64,000 nucleotides of DNA from Pusillimonas caeni (lineage in GTDB: Bacteria > Pseudomonadota > Gammaproteobacteria > Burkholderiales > Burkholderiaceae_B). The notes under the pieces are model-generated. The model made no database searches, was not told the origin of the DNA, and saw only the letters and a program-made list of their open reading frames with translations. Numbering within the stretch: the first letter of the stretch is position 1; each line of letters begins with the position of its first letter. A program made the translations under genes and the position numbers. This document shows positions 44,565 through 53,466 of the stretch, in pieces. The stretch covers positions 372,001-436,000 of the forward strand of contig NZ_PDUW01000003.1 in the NCBI RefSeq assembly GCF_003545815.1, read 5' to 3'.

Positions 44565-46177
44565 GACGCTTTCACAGGAGCGAACGTATCGACGGAATTG
44601 GTGCTCGATTCTTTTTTCAGCAGCAGCAAGGCGAAATGTGCGGCAAAGACGAAGTGGCCCAAGGTCATCAACGTGCCGCCGATGGATCGGCCTTCAAGAT
44701 AAGGAATCATCGATCGGGTGATTTCGGCAAAGCTCGATCCCGGATCCATCAACCCCATGCCTTGCAGGACGCCAGCGATGGTCAGGGAGACGAAGTAGAT
44801 CGTGAATCCGACCACCACCAGCCAAAAATGCGTTTGCACCAGTTTCGGGTAGGGCCAGCGCCGGCCAACGATGTGCGGCATCATGTAATAGAGAGTGCCA
44901 AACAGCACAAGCGAAACGAAGCCATAGGCGCCCAGGTGTGCGTGCCCGACGGTGTAATGGGTGAAGTGAGTGATCGAGTTGACCGAACGTATTGCCTCGA
45001 TTGAGCCCTGAAAGGAAGAGAGGGTGTACATCAGCGCGCCGATCCATACGAACCGGAGCGACATTGACTGCTTGAACGCCCACATGTTGGTGGCGACAGT
45101 GACGTGCTGGTTGATCGCAACGGCGATTACCGGGACAAACATCATGATGCTATGGACAACAGACAGCGTCACCGCCCAGGTCGGGATCGGTCCGCCCATC
45201 AGGTGGTGGATGCCGACCTGGCTGTAGAACAACGCCAGGCTCCAAAAACCGAGGAGCGAGACGTTGTATGAATACACCGGTTTGCCGATGATCTTGGGAA
45301 TAATGTAGTAGGCCATGCCAACGCCCATGGGCGTCAGCCACAATCCCAGCACGTTATGGGCGAACCACCAATTCACTGTCGCCTGCTGAGCGCCCACGTG
45401 CAGGCCGGGTATGTTCGCCACCAGGAACAAGAAGGGAAACCACACCATGCCGGCTAAGAAATACCAGCCAGACACATAGATGTGACGTGATTTCCGCCGT
45501 GCAGCAGTCTCAATCGCAGGCCAGGCAAGGAAGAAACCGCCCAATGCAAGCACCAAGTCGATTTGCCATGGGAATTCCAGCCACTCAATGCCATCGGACC
45601 AGCCGTTAGCGACGGCGATGGTCCCACCCAGAACACCCAGCGTCCAAAGAAAGGCCCCAAGATAGGCCATATTGGGCCGTCGAAGGGGCGTGTGGAAGAT
45701 TCGTGGCAACAGCCATAAAGCCACGCCGATGCCTGTGACCGAAAGCCAGCCATAGGCAACGATATTCAGATGTAGTGTGCGTGCACGGCCAAAAGTGATC
45801 TGCGCAACATCCGCGAGCCAATCTGGCCAGTGCAGCTTCAAGGATGCAATGACGCCGAATGTTGAGCCTATCAGTAGCCAGAGAATGCCAGCCGTGATCA
45901 GAACCAGAACTGGGCCCTTCCCGGCGCGATCGATGCCAGCGCGCAATACGTCGAAGTGATGTGATTCGTCCTCGTTCTGTTTACCAAAAGAGGAGCTGTC
46001 GTCGGGATGGCCGAGCTCTCCTTCCATGAAAATCGTGGAAGCCTCGGCTTTACCCACGAATATCAACTTATTGGCAACAGCCCAGACGAGAATGCCCAGC
46101 GCCACCAATGAAGCGACAAAGCTTGTCGCTAGCAAGGTTCCCAGTATAGGTGTCATAGCATACGTGTCCGCTTCCAT
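44561..46177 (-). CDS. ccoN: cbb3-type cytochrome c oxidase catalytic subunit CcoN
   Basis: About 538 aa from the ATG at 46177; an ATG at 46156 is equally possible and the frame is open to 46315. Around 13-14 membrane helices. Heme and copper ligands are in HLNIVAYGWLSVTG, WWFAHNVLGLWLTP, YYIIPKIIGKPVYSYN, YSQVGIHHLMGGPIPTW and HFTHYTVGHAHLGAYG, as in CcoN. This is the O2-reducing, proton-pumping subunit with high oxygen affinity. First gene of the minus-strand cco operon and divergent from the response regulator; a 17-bp regulator box lies in the shared region. Confidence 0.93.
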   Translation of the reverse strand: MEADTYAMTPILGTLLATSFVASLVALGILVWAVANKLIFVGKAEASTIFMEGELGHPDDSSSFGKQNEDESHHFDVLRAGIDRAGKGPVLVLITAGILWLLIGSTFGVIASLKLHWPDWLADVAQITFGRARTLHLNIVAYGWLSVTGIGVALWLLPRIFHTPLRRPNMAYLGAFLWTLGVLGGTIAVANGWSDGIEWLEFPWQIDLVLALGGFFLAWPAIETAARRKSRHIYVSGWYFLAGMVWFPFLFLVANIPGLHVGAQQATVNWWFAHNVLGLWLTPMGVGMAYYIIPKIIGKPVYSYNVSLLGFWSLALFYSQVGIHHLMGGPIPTWAVTLSVVHSIMMFVPVIAVAINQHVTVATNMWAFKQSMSLRFVWIGALMYTLSSFQGSIEAIRSVNSITHFTHYTVGHAHLGAYGFVSLVLFGTLYYMMPHIVGRRWPYPKLVQTHFWLVVVGFTIYFVSLTIAGVLQGMGLMDPGSSFAEITRSMIPYLEGRSIGGTLMTLGHFVFAAHFALLLLKKESSTNSVDTFAPVKAS

Positions 46178-46277
46178 AGGGGCTGCATCCGGTAGAGTCG
46201 TATCCGGTGCTGCCTCAGGAGATACGTGGCAATCCAGATTAAATACAGCCAAATTGGAGACACAATAAGTTGCCAGA

Positions 46278-46294
46278 ATTAAGGCAGCATTAAG
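46278..46294 (+). promoter_or_regulatory. PmrA/QseB-type direct-repeat box between cco operon and response regulator
   Basis: ATTAAG-GCAGC-ATTAAG, exact hexamer repeat with a 5-nt gap, in the 215-bp divergent region. It is 99 bp before the response-regulator start and 101 bp before the ccoN start, so it could serve both. Confidence 0.65.
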
Positions 46295-46392
46295 AGGTGA
46301 TGCGAGGGTGAGCAAAGCTTGAAAGACTGTTAAGATTTTTGCTTGATTGAGAGTTCAGAAGGTTTCCGGCGCTTGTACGCAAGGATAATGAA

Positions 46393-47070
46393 ATGCATAT
46401 TTTGCTCGTAGAAGATGATCTCCTCGTCGCGAGCGGTATTGTGGCGGGACTGAGATTGCATGGCTTGACGATCGACCACGTGAGCACGGCTAACTTGGCG
46501 GATGCTGCATTGGCGACGTCATACTTTGATGTATGCATCCTTGATCTTGGGCTGCCAGACGAAGATGGAATGGCATTGCTGCGCCGTTGGCGCGAAGAAG
46601 GTCGTGATCTTCCCGTTCTCGTATTGACGGCACGTGACGCGCTCAGCCATCGTGTGGAGGGACTACTTGGAGGGGCTGATGATTACCTGGTCAAACCTTT
46701 CGAGTTGGATGAGTTGCAGGCACGGTTGCACGTACTGACGCGCCGGGTCGCGGGCCGCAACACCGACTGCATGAATCACGGGGAACTGAAGTTCTGTTCG
46801 TCGACAGGCCGAGTATGGCTAGCCGATGAGCCGGTAGCGCTGGCACGTCGCGAGTTGTCATTATTGCGCGCCTTGCTGCAGAATCCCCAGGCCATCCTTA
46901 GTACAGAGCAGCTTTGCGATAGCGTCTATGGTTATGAGCAGAACGTGGAAAGCAATGCGATCAACGTACATATTTATCATTTGCGCCGCAAGCTCGGAAA
47001 TAATATTGTCGAAACAGTGCGTGGACTCGGTTATAGGCTTGGTTCAGCCGAGAAGGTAGTGGGAACATGA
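46393..47070 (+). CDS. OmpR-family response regulator (QseB/PmrA group)
   Basis: 225 aa. Receiver with MHILLVEDDLLVASG, phospho-acceptor D51 in VCILDLGLPDEDG, LTARDAL and the conserved Lys in DDYLVKPFEL; the C-terminal winged helix has LARRELSLLRALLQNPQAIL and VHIYHLRRKLG. AAGGA site 10 bp upstream. Stop overlaps the kinase start (ATGA). The PmrA/QseB group binds direct repeats of TTAA-type hexamers; such a box occurs before this gene, before dsbD and before ccmA, so it probably controls the cargo. Confidence 0.93.
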   Translation: MHILLVEDDLLVASGIVAGLRLHGLTIDHVSTANLADAALATSYFDVCILDLGLPDEDGMALLRRWREEGRDLPVLVLTARDALSHRVEGLLGGADDYLVKPFELDELQARLHVLTRRVAGRNTDCMNHGELKFCSSTGRVWLADEPVALARRELSLLRALLQNPQAILSTEQLCDSVYGYEQNVESNAINVHIYHLRRKLGNNIVETVRGLGYRLGSAEKVVGT

Positions 47071-48425
47071 GTCTGCGCTTGCGCCTTTTGCTGTATATCG
47101 GTATTTCGCTGACTGCGCTTTGGACTTTGGTGGCGACCTGGATGTTCATTGACGCCCGTCAGTCGTTAGGCCAGGCATTGGACAACCGTCTGGCGGCGTC
47201 CGCACGAATGGTTGCCGGGCTGGTTTCCCAATTTCCCGAACCTCAAGATATTGCCGCAATGGGTGATAAGCCATTGGACGTCGTCGCCCGAGATGGGGTG
47301 GCGTGCGAAGTAAGCCTCGTGCGCGGTGAAGTCGTGATTGAAACCGTGGCACGTACGGCAGGCAGTCCGGAACTGATGCATGCTGATCCAGGCTTCAGTA
47401 CCTATATATACGGTAATAAGCGATGGCGTACCTATGTACTGCGGCAGGGCGACGTTCAGATCGCTACCGCCGACAGCATCGACGTCAGAGAGGCATTGGT
47501 CAAAGAGTTGATCCTTTCGGCAGGGGTGCCGTTCGTTGTCGCTTTGTTTGGCACCCTGATCGTGCTGTGGTTGGGCATTACCCGTGGACTGGCGCCCGTG
47601 GAGCGTATTCGTAGCCTTCTGGCACGGCGCCGGCCCGGCGACGATAGTCCATTGCCTGAGGTGAAGGCCCCTGTAGAGTTACAGCCGCTCCTGCATACGA
47701 TCGAGCAACTTTTGGAGAGACTGCAGGACGCAATCGTGCGAGAGCGCCGATTCACCGATAGCGCGGCGCACGAATTGCGTACTCCCCTTACCGGTGTGAA
47801 AACACACATTCAAGTGGCGAAGCTTGCGTTGCAACGGCGAGATGAAAAAGCCACCATGGAAGCAGCCCTCACCAGCGCAGACCAAGGGGTACAGCAGCTG
47901 CAGAATATCCTTCAGCGTTTGCTTGATCTGGCGCGGTTAGAAGGCCATTCTGTCGCGAAGGAGGTTAGCGATCCGATTGAGGCTGCATCCATTGCAATTG
48001 AGGCATTGAAGCCAATGTACGGTGATTCTATAGGTAGGATATCGGTGCAAGGGGCTGACAACTCGCGACCGGTACGCGCCGCCCGACCACTTCTAGTTGG
48101 GGCAATTCAAAACCTAATTGATAATGCAATACGCTACGCGCCCACCGACACTCCCATTACGATTCGCTTGGAGCCGCAAAGCAATGGCACCATGCACATT
48201 AGTGTGCTGGACGAAGGCGCTGGCCTGAATGCGCAAGAGCGGGCTCAAGCAGTTAATCGGTTTTGGCGTGGAGACCCAAAAATACCCGGCTACGGACTAG
48301 GCCTATCTATTGTGAACGCGATTGCACGTCGACATGCGGGCGCATTTGAGCTTCTGGAACGGGATGGCGGCGGGCTGGAAGCACGACTTACGCTTCCAGT
48401 AGCGGGCGATACTACGCTTTCTTGA
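47067..48425 (+). CDS. Sensor histidine kinase (QseC/TctE-like)
   Basis: 452 aa. Membrane helix 1 at residues 5-27, a periplasmic sensor of about 125 residues, membrane helix 2 (VPFVVALFGTLIVLWLGI), HAMP, phospho-acceptor His in DSAAHELRTPLTGVKTH (about residue 236), N box NLIDNAIRYAP, and G boxes DEGAGL and GYGLGLSIV. The periplasmic part contains a single Cys (GVACEVSLV), so a thiol or metal signal is possible but not shown. It is coupled to the regulator by overlap. Confidence 0.92.
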   Translation: MSLRLRLLLYIGISLTALWTLVATWMFIDARQSLGQALDNRLAASARMVAGLVSQFPEPQDIAAMGDKPLDVVARDGVACEVSLVRGEVVIETVARTAGSPELMHADPGFSTYIYGNKRWRTYVLRQGDVQIATADSIDVREALVKELILSAGVPFVVALFGTLIVLWLGITRGLAPVERIRSLLARRRPGDDSPLPEVKAPVELQPLLHTIEQLLERLQDAIVRERRFTDSAAHELRTPLTGVKTHIQVAKLALQRRDEKATMEAALTSADQGVQQLQNILQRLLDLARLEGHSVAKEVSDPIEAASIAIEALKPMYGDSIGRISVQGADNSRPVRAARPLLVGAIQNLIDNAIRYAPTDTPITIRLEPQSNGTMHISVLDEGAGLNAQERAQAVNRFWRGDPKIPGYGLGLSIVNAIARRHAGAFELLERDGGGLEARLTLPVAGDTTLS

Positions 48426-48439
48426 GTTTTCTGCGAAGC

Positions 48440-48456
48440 CTTAAGCTTCCCTTAAT
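48440..48456 (+). promoter_or_regulatory. PmrA/QseB-type direct-repeat box upstream of dsbD
   Basis: CTTAAG-CTTCC-CTTAAT, close to the published PmrA box (CTTAAG-N5-CTTAAG as I recall it), 46 bp before the TTG start of dsbD and just after the kinase stop. Confidence 0.65.
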
Positions 48457-48501
48457 CCTGCAGGTGCATGATTCACCTAAGTTTACCTGCAGGAGTTCAG
48501 C

Positions 48502-50352
48502 TTGTCTGTCTATCGGATTGCCCGTGCGGCTCTCGTACTGTTTTGTTTTGCCGTTGGAAGTGCCTGGGCAGGCAATGGTCTGTTTTCGTCGGCCACGGAG
48601 CCCGAATTTCTTGAAGCCTCAGACGTATTCAAGGTAGAGGAGGTGAGGCAGCAAGGCGGAGAGTATATAGTCGAAGGGCAGATTGCCGACGGCTATTATG
48701 TCTACCGCCACTCGTTGAAGCTGGTCGACGACAACGAGAATGCTGTTGATCTGGCTCTCCCTGCTGGAACGCCCCGGCATGACGAGTTTTTTGGCGATAC
48801 CGTCATCTACACCGGCGATACGGCCCGTCTGCGCTTCCCGGCGGCTGTAACCGGCCCACTGACACTGCATTGGCAAGGCTGTGCAGAAGACGGTATCTGC
48901 TATCCACCGCAGACGATGCATATCAGCGCGCCAGCAGCGACAGCGGTAGCTGACGGTCAGGCTGTCGAGCAACCGCCTCAGGCATCGGAACCTGAATCAG
49001 TCTCGGAGCGCGGGCCTGATTCGGCCGGCATGCCTTCGGGCGCCAGTGTTGGCGAGGATCAGGCGGCTGCTCAGCGACTTGCTGCGCTGGGGCCTATTGC
49101 CGGCACGCTGCTGTTTTTCGGATTCGGCCTATTGTTGGCTTTTACGCCCTGCACTTTGCCGATGATTCCCATCGTTTCCACCATGGTCGTTGGTAGCCAG
49201 GCCAAGCCGCGTCGGGCTTTCGTTTTGTCGTCGTCATACGTCCTGGCGATGGCGGGTACCTACGCTGCAGTGGGGGTGGCGGCTGGACTGGTGGGTGCCA
49301 ATTTACAAGCCACGCTGCAGTCGCCTTGGTTGCTCAGCGCCTTCGCGGCGCTCTTTCTCATTCTGGCCAGTTCGCTATTCGGTCTGTTCGAGTTGCGCTT
49401 GCCATCCGCTGTGACGAATCGCCTCCAGGCAGCGGGGCCTGCTCGTTCGGGGGGGAGTATCACCGGTGCGGCGGTGTTGGGTTTTCTGTCGGCGCTTTTG
49501 GTTGGTCCGTGCATGACGGCTCCCTTGGCGGGTGCGCTGTTGTACATCGGGCAGACGGGCAGTGCGATCCAAGGGGGGCTGGCTTTGTTTGCGCTGGGTT
49601 TGGGTATGGGCCTGCCATTGTTGGCCATTGCTGTGTTCGGCGCCCGTGTGCTGCCCAAGCCCGGTGCGTGGATGGATCGGGTGCGCGTCGCCTTCGGCTA
49701 TGTCATGGTTGGCATGGCAGTGATGATGCTGACGCGTTTTCTGACCGGAACGACGAGTCTGTTGCTCTGGGGGGCCTGGATGCTGCTGGTGGCGGTGGGG
49801 CTCGTCGCTTGGGCGCAAGCCGTTACGAATAGGCAGCGGTTGGCGTGGAGCTTGCGTTCGGCGGCGGCGTTCGTCGGTCTGTGGTCTGTCCTGATGCTCG
49901 TGGGCGCCGCTTCAGGGGGTGACGCCGCCTTGCAGCCCCTGGCGCATCTGCGCGGCGCGCCCGCTGCGGCCACGCCAACCGCCGAGGTCAGTTATATCCA
50001 GGCGAAATCGGTGGCCGACGTGGATGCTCGCCTGGCGGAAGGCGCCGCGCGCGGCCAGTGGACCTTGATTGATTTCTACGCCGACTGGTGCGTCAGCTGC
50101 CATGTAATCGAGCGCAATGTATTCGGCGATCCCGCGGTTGCGGCGCAGCTGGCGCGTATGCAGGTCGTGCGGCCAGACGTGACGCGTAATGACGCTACAG
50201 ATAAGGAACTGCTCAAACACTGGGGCGTCATGGGGCCGCCCACGCTCATACTGGTGGGGCCGGATGGTACGGAACGGCGGGATCTGCGTGTGGTGGGTGA
50301 GATCGGTGCGCGCGAGTTTCAGGACCGCCTGGACGCGGCGGGGGTGTCATGA
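48502..50352 (+). CDS. dsbD: Thiol:disulfide interchange protein DsbD
   Basis: 616 aa from a TTG at 48502 with AGGAG seven bases upstream. Signal peptide, then the periplasmic alpha domain with C127 and C133 in WQGCAEDGICYPP, eight membrane helices with FGLLLAFTPCTLPMIPIV and LSALLVGPCMTAPLAGALLY, and a C-terminal thioredoxin domain with FYADWCVSCHVIE. It moves electrons from cytosolic thioredoxin to periplasmic partners. Likely clients here are CcmG, the two TlpA proteins and the DsbG-like protein. First gene of a long plus-strand operon. Confidence 0.95.
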   Translation: MSVYRIARAALVLFCFAVGSAWAGNGLFSSATEPEFLEASDVFKVEEVRQQGGEYIVEGQIADGYYVYRHSLKLVDDNENAVDLALPAGTPRHDEFFGDTVIYTGDTARLRFPAAVTGPLTLHWQGCAEDGICYPPQTMHISAPAATAVADGQAVEQPPQASEPESVSERGPDSAGMPSGASVGEDQAAAQRLAALGPIAGTLLFFGFGLLLAFTPCTLPMIPIVSTMVVGSQAKPRRAFVLSSSYVLAMAGTYAAVGVAAGLVGANLQATLQSPWLLSAFAALFLILASSLFGLFELRLPSAVTNRLQAAGPARSGGSITGAAVLGFLSALLVGPCMTAPLAGALLYIGQTGSAIQGGLALFALGLGMGLPLLAIAVFGARVLPKPGAWMDRVRVAFGYVMVGMAVMMLTRFLTGTTSLLLWGAWMLLVAVGLVAWAQAVTNRQRLAWSLRSAAAFVGLWSVLMLVGAASGGDAALQPLAHLRGAPAAATPTAEVSYIQAKSVADVDARLAEGAARGQWTLIDFYADWCVSCHVIERNVFGDPAVAAQLARMQVVRPDVTRNDATDKELLKHWGVMGPPTLILVGPDGTERRDLRVVGEIGAREFQDRLDAAGVS

Positions 50353-51182
50353 GCGGCATTGGTCCATTTCCTATACAGGTCGTCACGGTTATTGCCGCCG
50401 TACTGCTGGCTTGGCTGACAGCACGAATTGTCGGTCGGAGGACGCCTGATGTGTCTTACAAAGCCGCCGGATCAATGATTCTTGACGCCGTGTTTTGGGG
50501 GCTCTTGACGGCACGCTTGGCATACATTGCGCAGTGGTGGGAGGAGTACTCGGCCACACCCAGATCCATGATCGCCATCGGCGATGGTGGATTTGTCTGG
50601 TGGGTTGGCGTGCTGGTGGTCGTTGCTTACATCTGGCGGCGAACCCGGTCCGCTCAGATCTTGCGCGTCCCCGTGATGGCGGGCGTCATGGTCGGCGTCG
50701 CCGCATGGGCCCTCGCGGGCGGGGTGCTCGCTTTATTGCTGCGCGCCGCGCCGCCTTTGCCGGACCTGCAACTGGCGACGCTGGACGAACATCCCGTTTC
50801 GCTGAGCGAGTATGCGGGGCGCCCCATCGTGCTCAATCTTTGGGCGAGCTGGTGTCCGCCATGCCGACGCGAGATGCCGGTGTTTGAACAGGCTCAGACC
50901 GATTTTCCGGATGTGGCCTTCGTGTTGGTCAACCAAGGGGAAAGCGCGCAGCAGGCGCAGGCTTTTCTTGAAAGTGAGGGTTTGAGCTTGACGGATGTTT
51001 TACTTGACCCCGCTTCCGAGGCCATGCGCACAATGAACTCGCGTGGCTTGCCCACCACCTTGTTTTTCGATGCGCAAGGCCGTCAGGTGGACATGCATTT
51101 GGGCGAGATCACCATGCCCAGCCTCAAGGACAAGATGCTGCGTCGTTTTGACCTATCCTCCGGCTCGGGAGCCGAAAAATGA
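50349..51182 (+). CDS. TlpA-type thioredoxin fused to an Lgt-like membrane domain
   Basis: 277 aa. Residues 1-135 form about four membrane helices and resemble the N-terminal part of prolipoprotein diacylglyceryl transferase (GPFPIQVVTVIAAVLLAWL, LDAVFWGLLTARLAYIAQWW, IGDGGFVWWVGVLV), but the catalytic Lgt half is absent. Residues 136-270 are a TlpA/ResA fold with WASWCPPCRREMP (C169, C172) and cis-proline in GLPTTLFFD. Overlaps dsbD and the next gene by 4 bp. Probably a membrane-held periplasmic disulfide reductase driven by DsbD. Confidence 0.85.
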   Translation: MSGIGPFPIQVVTVIAAVLLAWLTARIVGRRTPDVSYKAAGSMILDAVFWGLLTARLAYIAQWWEEYSATPRSMIAIGDGGFVWWVGVLVVVAYIWRRTRSAQILRVPVMAGVMVGVAAWALAGGVLALLLRAAPPLPDLQLATLDEHPVSLSEYAGRPIVLNLWASWCPPCRREMPVFEQAQTDFPDVAFVLVNQGESAQQAQAFLESEGLSLTDVLLDPASEAMRTMNSRGLPTTLFFDAQGRQVDMHLGEITMPSLKDKMLRRFDLSSGSGAEK

Positions 51183-51730
51183 TAACCAAGCTTACACCGG
51201 CTTTACGCCTGCTCATTCTTGTTGTCGTCACCCTCATGCTGATGGCGGGCTGCAATCAGGCAGACAACGCAGAAAACTCCTCAACAGCACTGGGATTGGA
51301 AGCTGACAAGCTGGCGCAGCAGGCCGCGCTGTCTTTGCCGGACTTGCAGTTAATGACGCTGGAGGAGCGTCCCGCCCACTTGAGTTCGTATGTGGGAGTG
51401 CCGGTCGTGCTCAATCTTTGGGCGACCTGGTGCCCACCATGCCGGCGCGAGATGCCGGTGCTCGAGCAGGCCCAGGCGGCATTTCCCGATGTAGCCTTCG
51501 TCTTGATCAATCAGGGGGAAAGCGCGCAACAGGCTAAAGCGTTTCTTCGTAGCGAAGGTCTGAATTTGAAGGATGTTCTGCTCGATCCATCGTCCAAGGC
51601 GATGCAGGAAATGCGGACGGGTGGCTTGCCCACTACCTTCCTTTTCGATGCACAAGGACGCATGGTGGACTTGCATTTAGGCGAGATCACGATGAGTGAT
51701 CTCAAAGACAAGATATCACGCCATTTTTGA
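51179..51730 (+). CDS. TlpA-family thiol-disulfide reductase, lipoprotein
   Basis: 183 aa. Lipobox LMAGC (C25), then a TlpA domain with WATWCPPCRREMPVLEQAQ (C85, C88), NQGESAQQAKAFL and GGLPTTFLFDAQG. Its thioredoxin domain is very close to that of the preceding gene, so the pair comes from a duplication with different membrane anchors (lipid here, four helices there). Overlaps its neighbour by 4 bp. Confidence 0.9.
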   Translation: MITKLTPALRLLILVVVTLMLMAGCNQADNAENSSTALGLEADKLAQQAALSLPDLQLMTLEERPAHLSSYVGVPVVLNLWATWCPPCRREMPVLEQAQAAFPDVAFVLINQGESAQQAKAFLRSEGLNLKDVLLDPSSKAMQEMRTGGLPTTFLFDAQGRMVDLHLGEITMSDLKDKISRHF

Positions 51731-51765
51731 CCATTCATTTAACCCAGTACGGATAAGGAACGACT

Positions 51766-52539
51766 ATGTTTGCACCGCGGGTGCTTTTCGCTTTCATGAC
51801 TGCGGCGCCTCTCATTCTGATGCCCAGCGGAGGCCTGGCCCAAGTCACGGATAAACCGCCAGTTATCGACGCGTTGGAAGACCAAGGTGTCATCTTCAAG
51901 CAGGAGTTCGAGGCCGGTAAAGGCGTGCGCGCCTTCGCCGGTGTTCTCGGCGACAGCCCCGTCGCGGTCTACGTCCTGGCCGATGGTAATGCCGTTGCGG
52001 GCACGCGCCTGAATGCCAAGGGCGAACCGATTGACCAAGCGACACTGCAGAGCCTGGTTGCCAAGCCAATCAGCGACCAGGCGTGGGCGCAGCTGGAGTC
52101 GGCCACGTGGGTGCTGGATGGCAAGGCAGACGCGCCGCGTATCGTCTATGCCTTCACCGATGCAAATTGTCCCTATTGCCATTTGTTCTGGGAGGCCGCG
52201 CGTCCGTGGGTTGATGCCGGAAAGGTCCAGTTGCGCCACCTGTTAGTCGGCGTCATCAAAGAGGACAGCCCGGCCAAAGCGGCGGCGATTCTTGGCGCAG
52301 CCGATCCTTCAGCCGCGTTGCGAGAGAATGAAGTCAAGTTCGACCAGGGCGGTATTACGCCCGCCAAGAGCGTACCGGACGATGTACAGCGGACGCTCGA
52401 AGATAATCAGATGCTCATGCTTTCGATGGGATTTCGAGGAACCCCTGGCATCATCGTTCAGGACGATAAAGGGTTGATCCAGAAGTACAACGGCATGCCG
52501 CAACAGGGCGCGTTGACCGAAGTGTTGGGTCCGCGCTGA
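51766..52539 (+). CDS. dsbG: DsbG/DsbC-like periplasmic disulfide isomerase
   Basis: 257 aa with a signal peptide ending near GGLAQ. N-terminal dimerisation domain (residues 30-100), then a thioredoxin domain with FTDANCPYCHLFWEAA (C135, C138) and cis-proline in GFRGTPGIIVQD. The CPYC active site and the length fit DsbG, which protects single cysteines from sulfenylation. DsbD three genes upstream would keep it reduced. Confidence 0.9.
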   Translation: MFAPRVLFAFMTAAPLILMPSGGLAQVTDKPPVIDALEDQGVIFKQEFEAGKGVRAFAGVLGDSPVAVYVLADGNAVAGTRLNAKGEPIDQATLQSLVAKPISDQAWAQLESATWVLDGKADAPRIVYAFTDANCPYCHLFWEAARPWVDAGKVQLRHLLVGVIKEDSPAKAAAILGAADPSAALRENEVKFDQGGITPAKSVPDDVQRTLEDNQMLMLSMGFRGTPGIIVQDDKGLIQKYNGMPQQGALTEVLGPR

Positions 52540-52588
52540 TGGATCATCTGAGTACAGACGTACGGAATTATGTGTCAAGGCAGGGGGC

Positions 52589-53392
52589 ATGATGCTTAGT
52601 GGCGGGCTGCTTGGGCTTGTAATCGGCGCTGTCTTAGGACTCACTGGGGCTGGAGGCGGTATCTTTGCCGTACCGGCACTGGTGTTTGGCCTGGGTATGG
52701 ATATGCGTGCGGCTGCTCCTATGGCACTCATGGCCGTTGGTTCCGCAGCGATGCTTGGTGCATTGCAAGGGCTGCGCCAAGGCCTTGTTCGGTACAAAGC
52801 CGCGATTGTCTTGGCGACAGCGGGTACCATTACTGCGCCACTCGGCATCAGGCTGGCTCACTGGCTTCCTTCCCGGTGGCTGAACTTGATCTTTGTCGCC
52901 GTCATGCTTGTGGTCGCCTACCGCATGTTCATGTCTTCACGCGGTGTTCAAAACGATGGCGAGTTGCCCCTGATGCAATCTGGGATTTGCAAAGTATCCA
53001 AGGAGACCGGACGCTTCATCTGGAACCCACGCACCGTCACAACGCTGGGCGGTATCGGAGTGGTCTCGGGCCTTTTTACCGGCATGTTGGGCATCGGCGG
53101 TGGATTCATCATCGTCCCCGCGCTGGGGTACTTCAGCGAACTTCGCATGCACAGCATCGTCGCAACATCTCTGTTGGTGATTGCACTGCTATCTGTAGTC
53201 ACCGTCTTCATTGCGTCAGAACAAGGTCTTTCACTTACTGCTGCAACTTGGGCATTCTCGGCCGCCGCACTCGCAGGCATGGCGGGCGCTCGCTTGCTGG
53301 TGCCGAAGATTTCCTCAATGGTATTACAGCGAATTTTTGCCATCGCCTGCGTTGTGGTGGCGGCCATGATGCTCACGCGCAATATCGGCTAA
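52589..53392 (+). CDS. TSUP (TauE/SafE) family anion exporter
   Basis: 267 aa, about eight membrane helices in two repeats, each with the glycine-rich motif (GAVLGLTGAGGGIFAVPAL and FTGMLGIGGGFIIVPAL). TSUP proteins move sulfite, sulfoacetate or other sulfur anions across the inner membrane. The neighbours (TsdA-like enzyme, DsrE-like protein, disulfide oxidoreductase) favour a sulfur substrate; this is inference. The start may be either of two adjacent ATGs. Confidence 0.88.
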   Translation: MMLSGGLLGLVIGAVLGLTGAGGGIFAVPALVFGLGMDMRAAAPMALMAVGSAAMLGALQGLRQGLVRYKAAIVLATAGTITAPLGIRLAHWLPSRWLNLIFVAVMLVVAYRMFMSSRGVQNDGELPLMQSGICKVSKETGRFIWNPRTVTTLGGIGVVSGLFTGMLGIGGGFIIVPALGYFSELRMHSIVATSLLVIALLSVVTVFIASEQGLSLTAATWAFSAAALAGMAGARLLVPKISSMVLQRIFAIACVVVAAMMLTRNIG

Positions 53393-53466
53393 CGGTTCTT
53401 AGACAGGCGCGCTGTTGCGAACATGCTTCAACGCCCATTTCTTTAATTATGGATAAAGGGAGTTCA

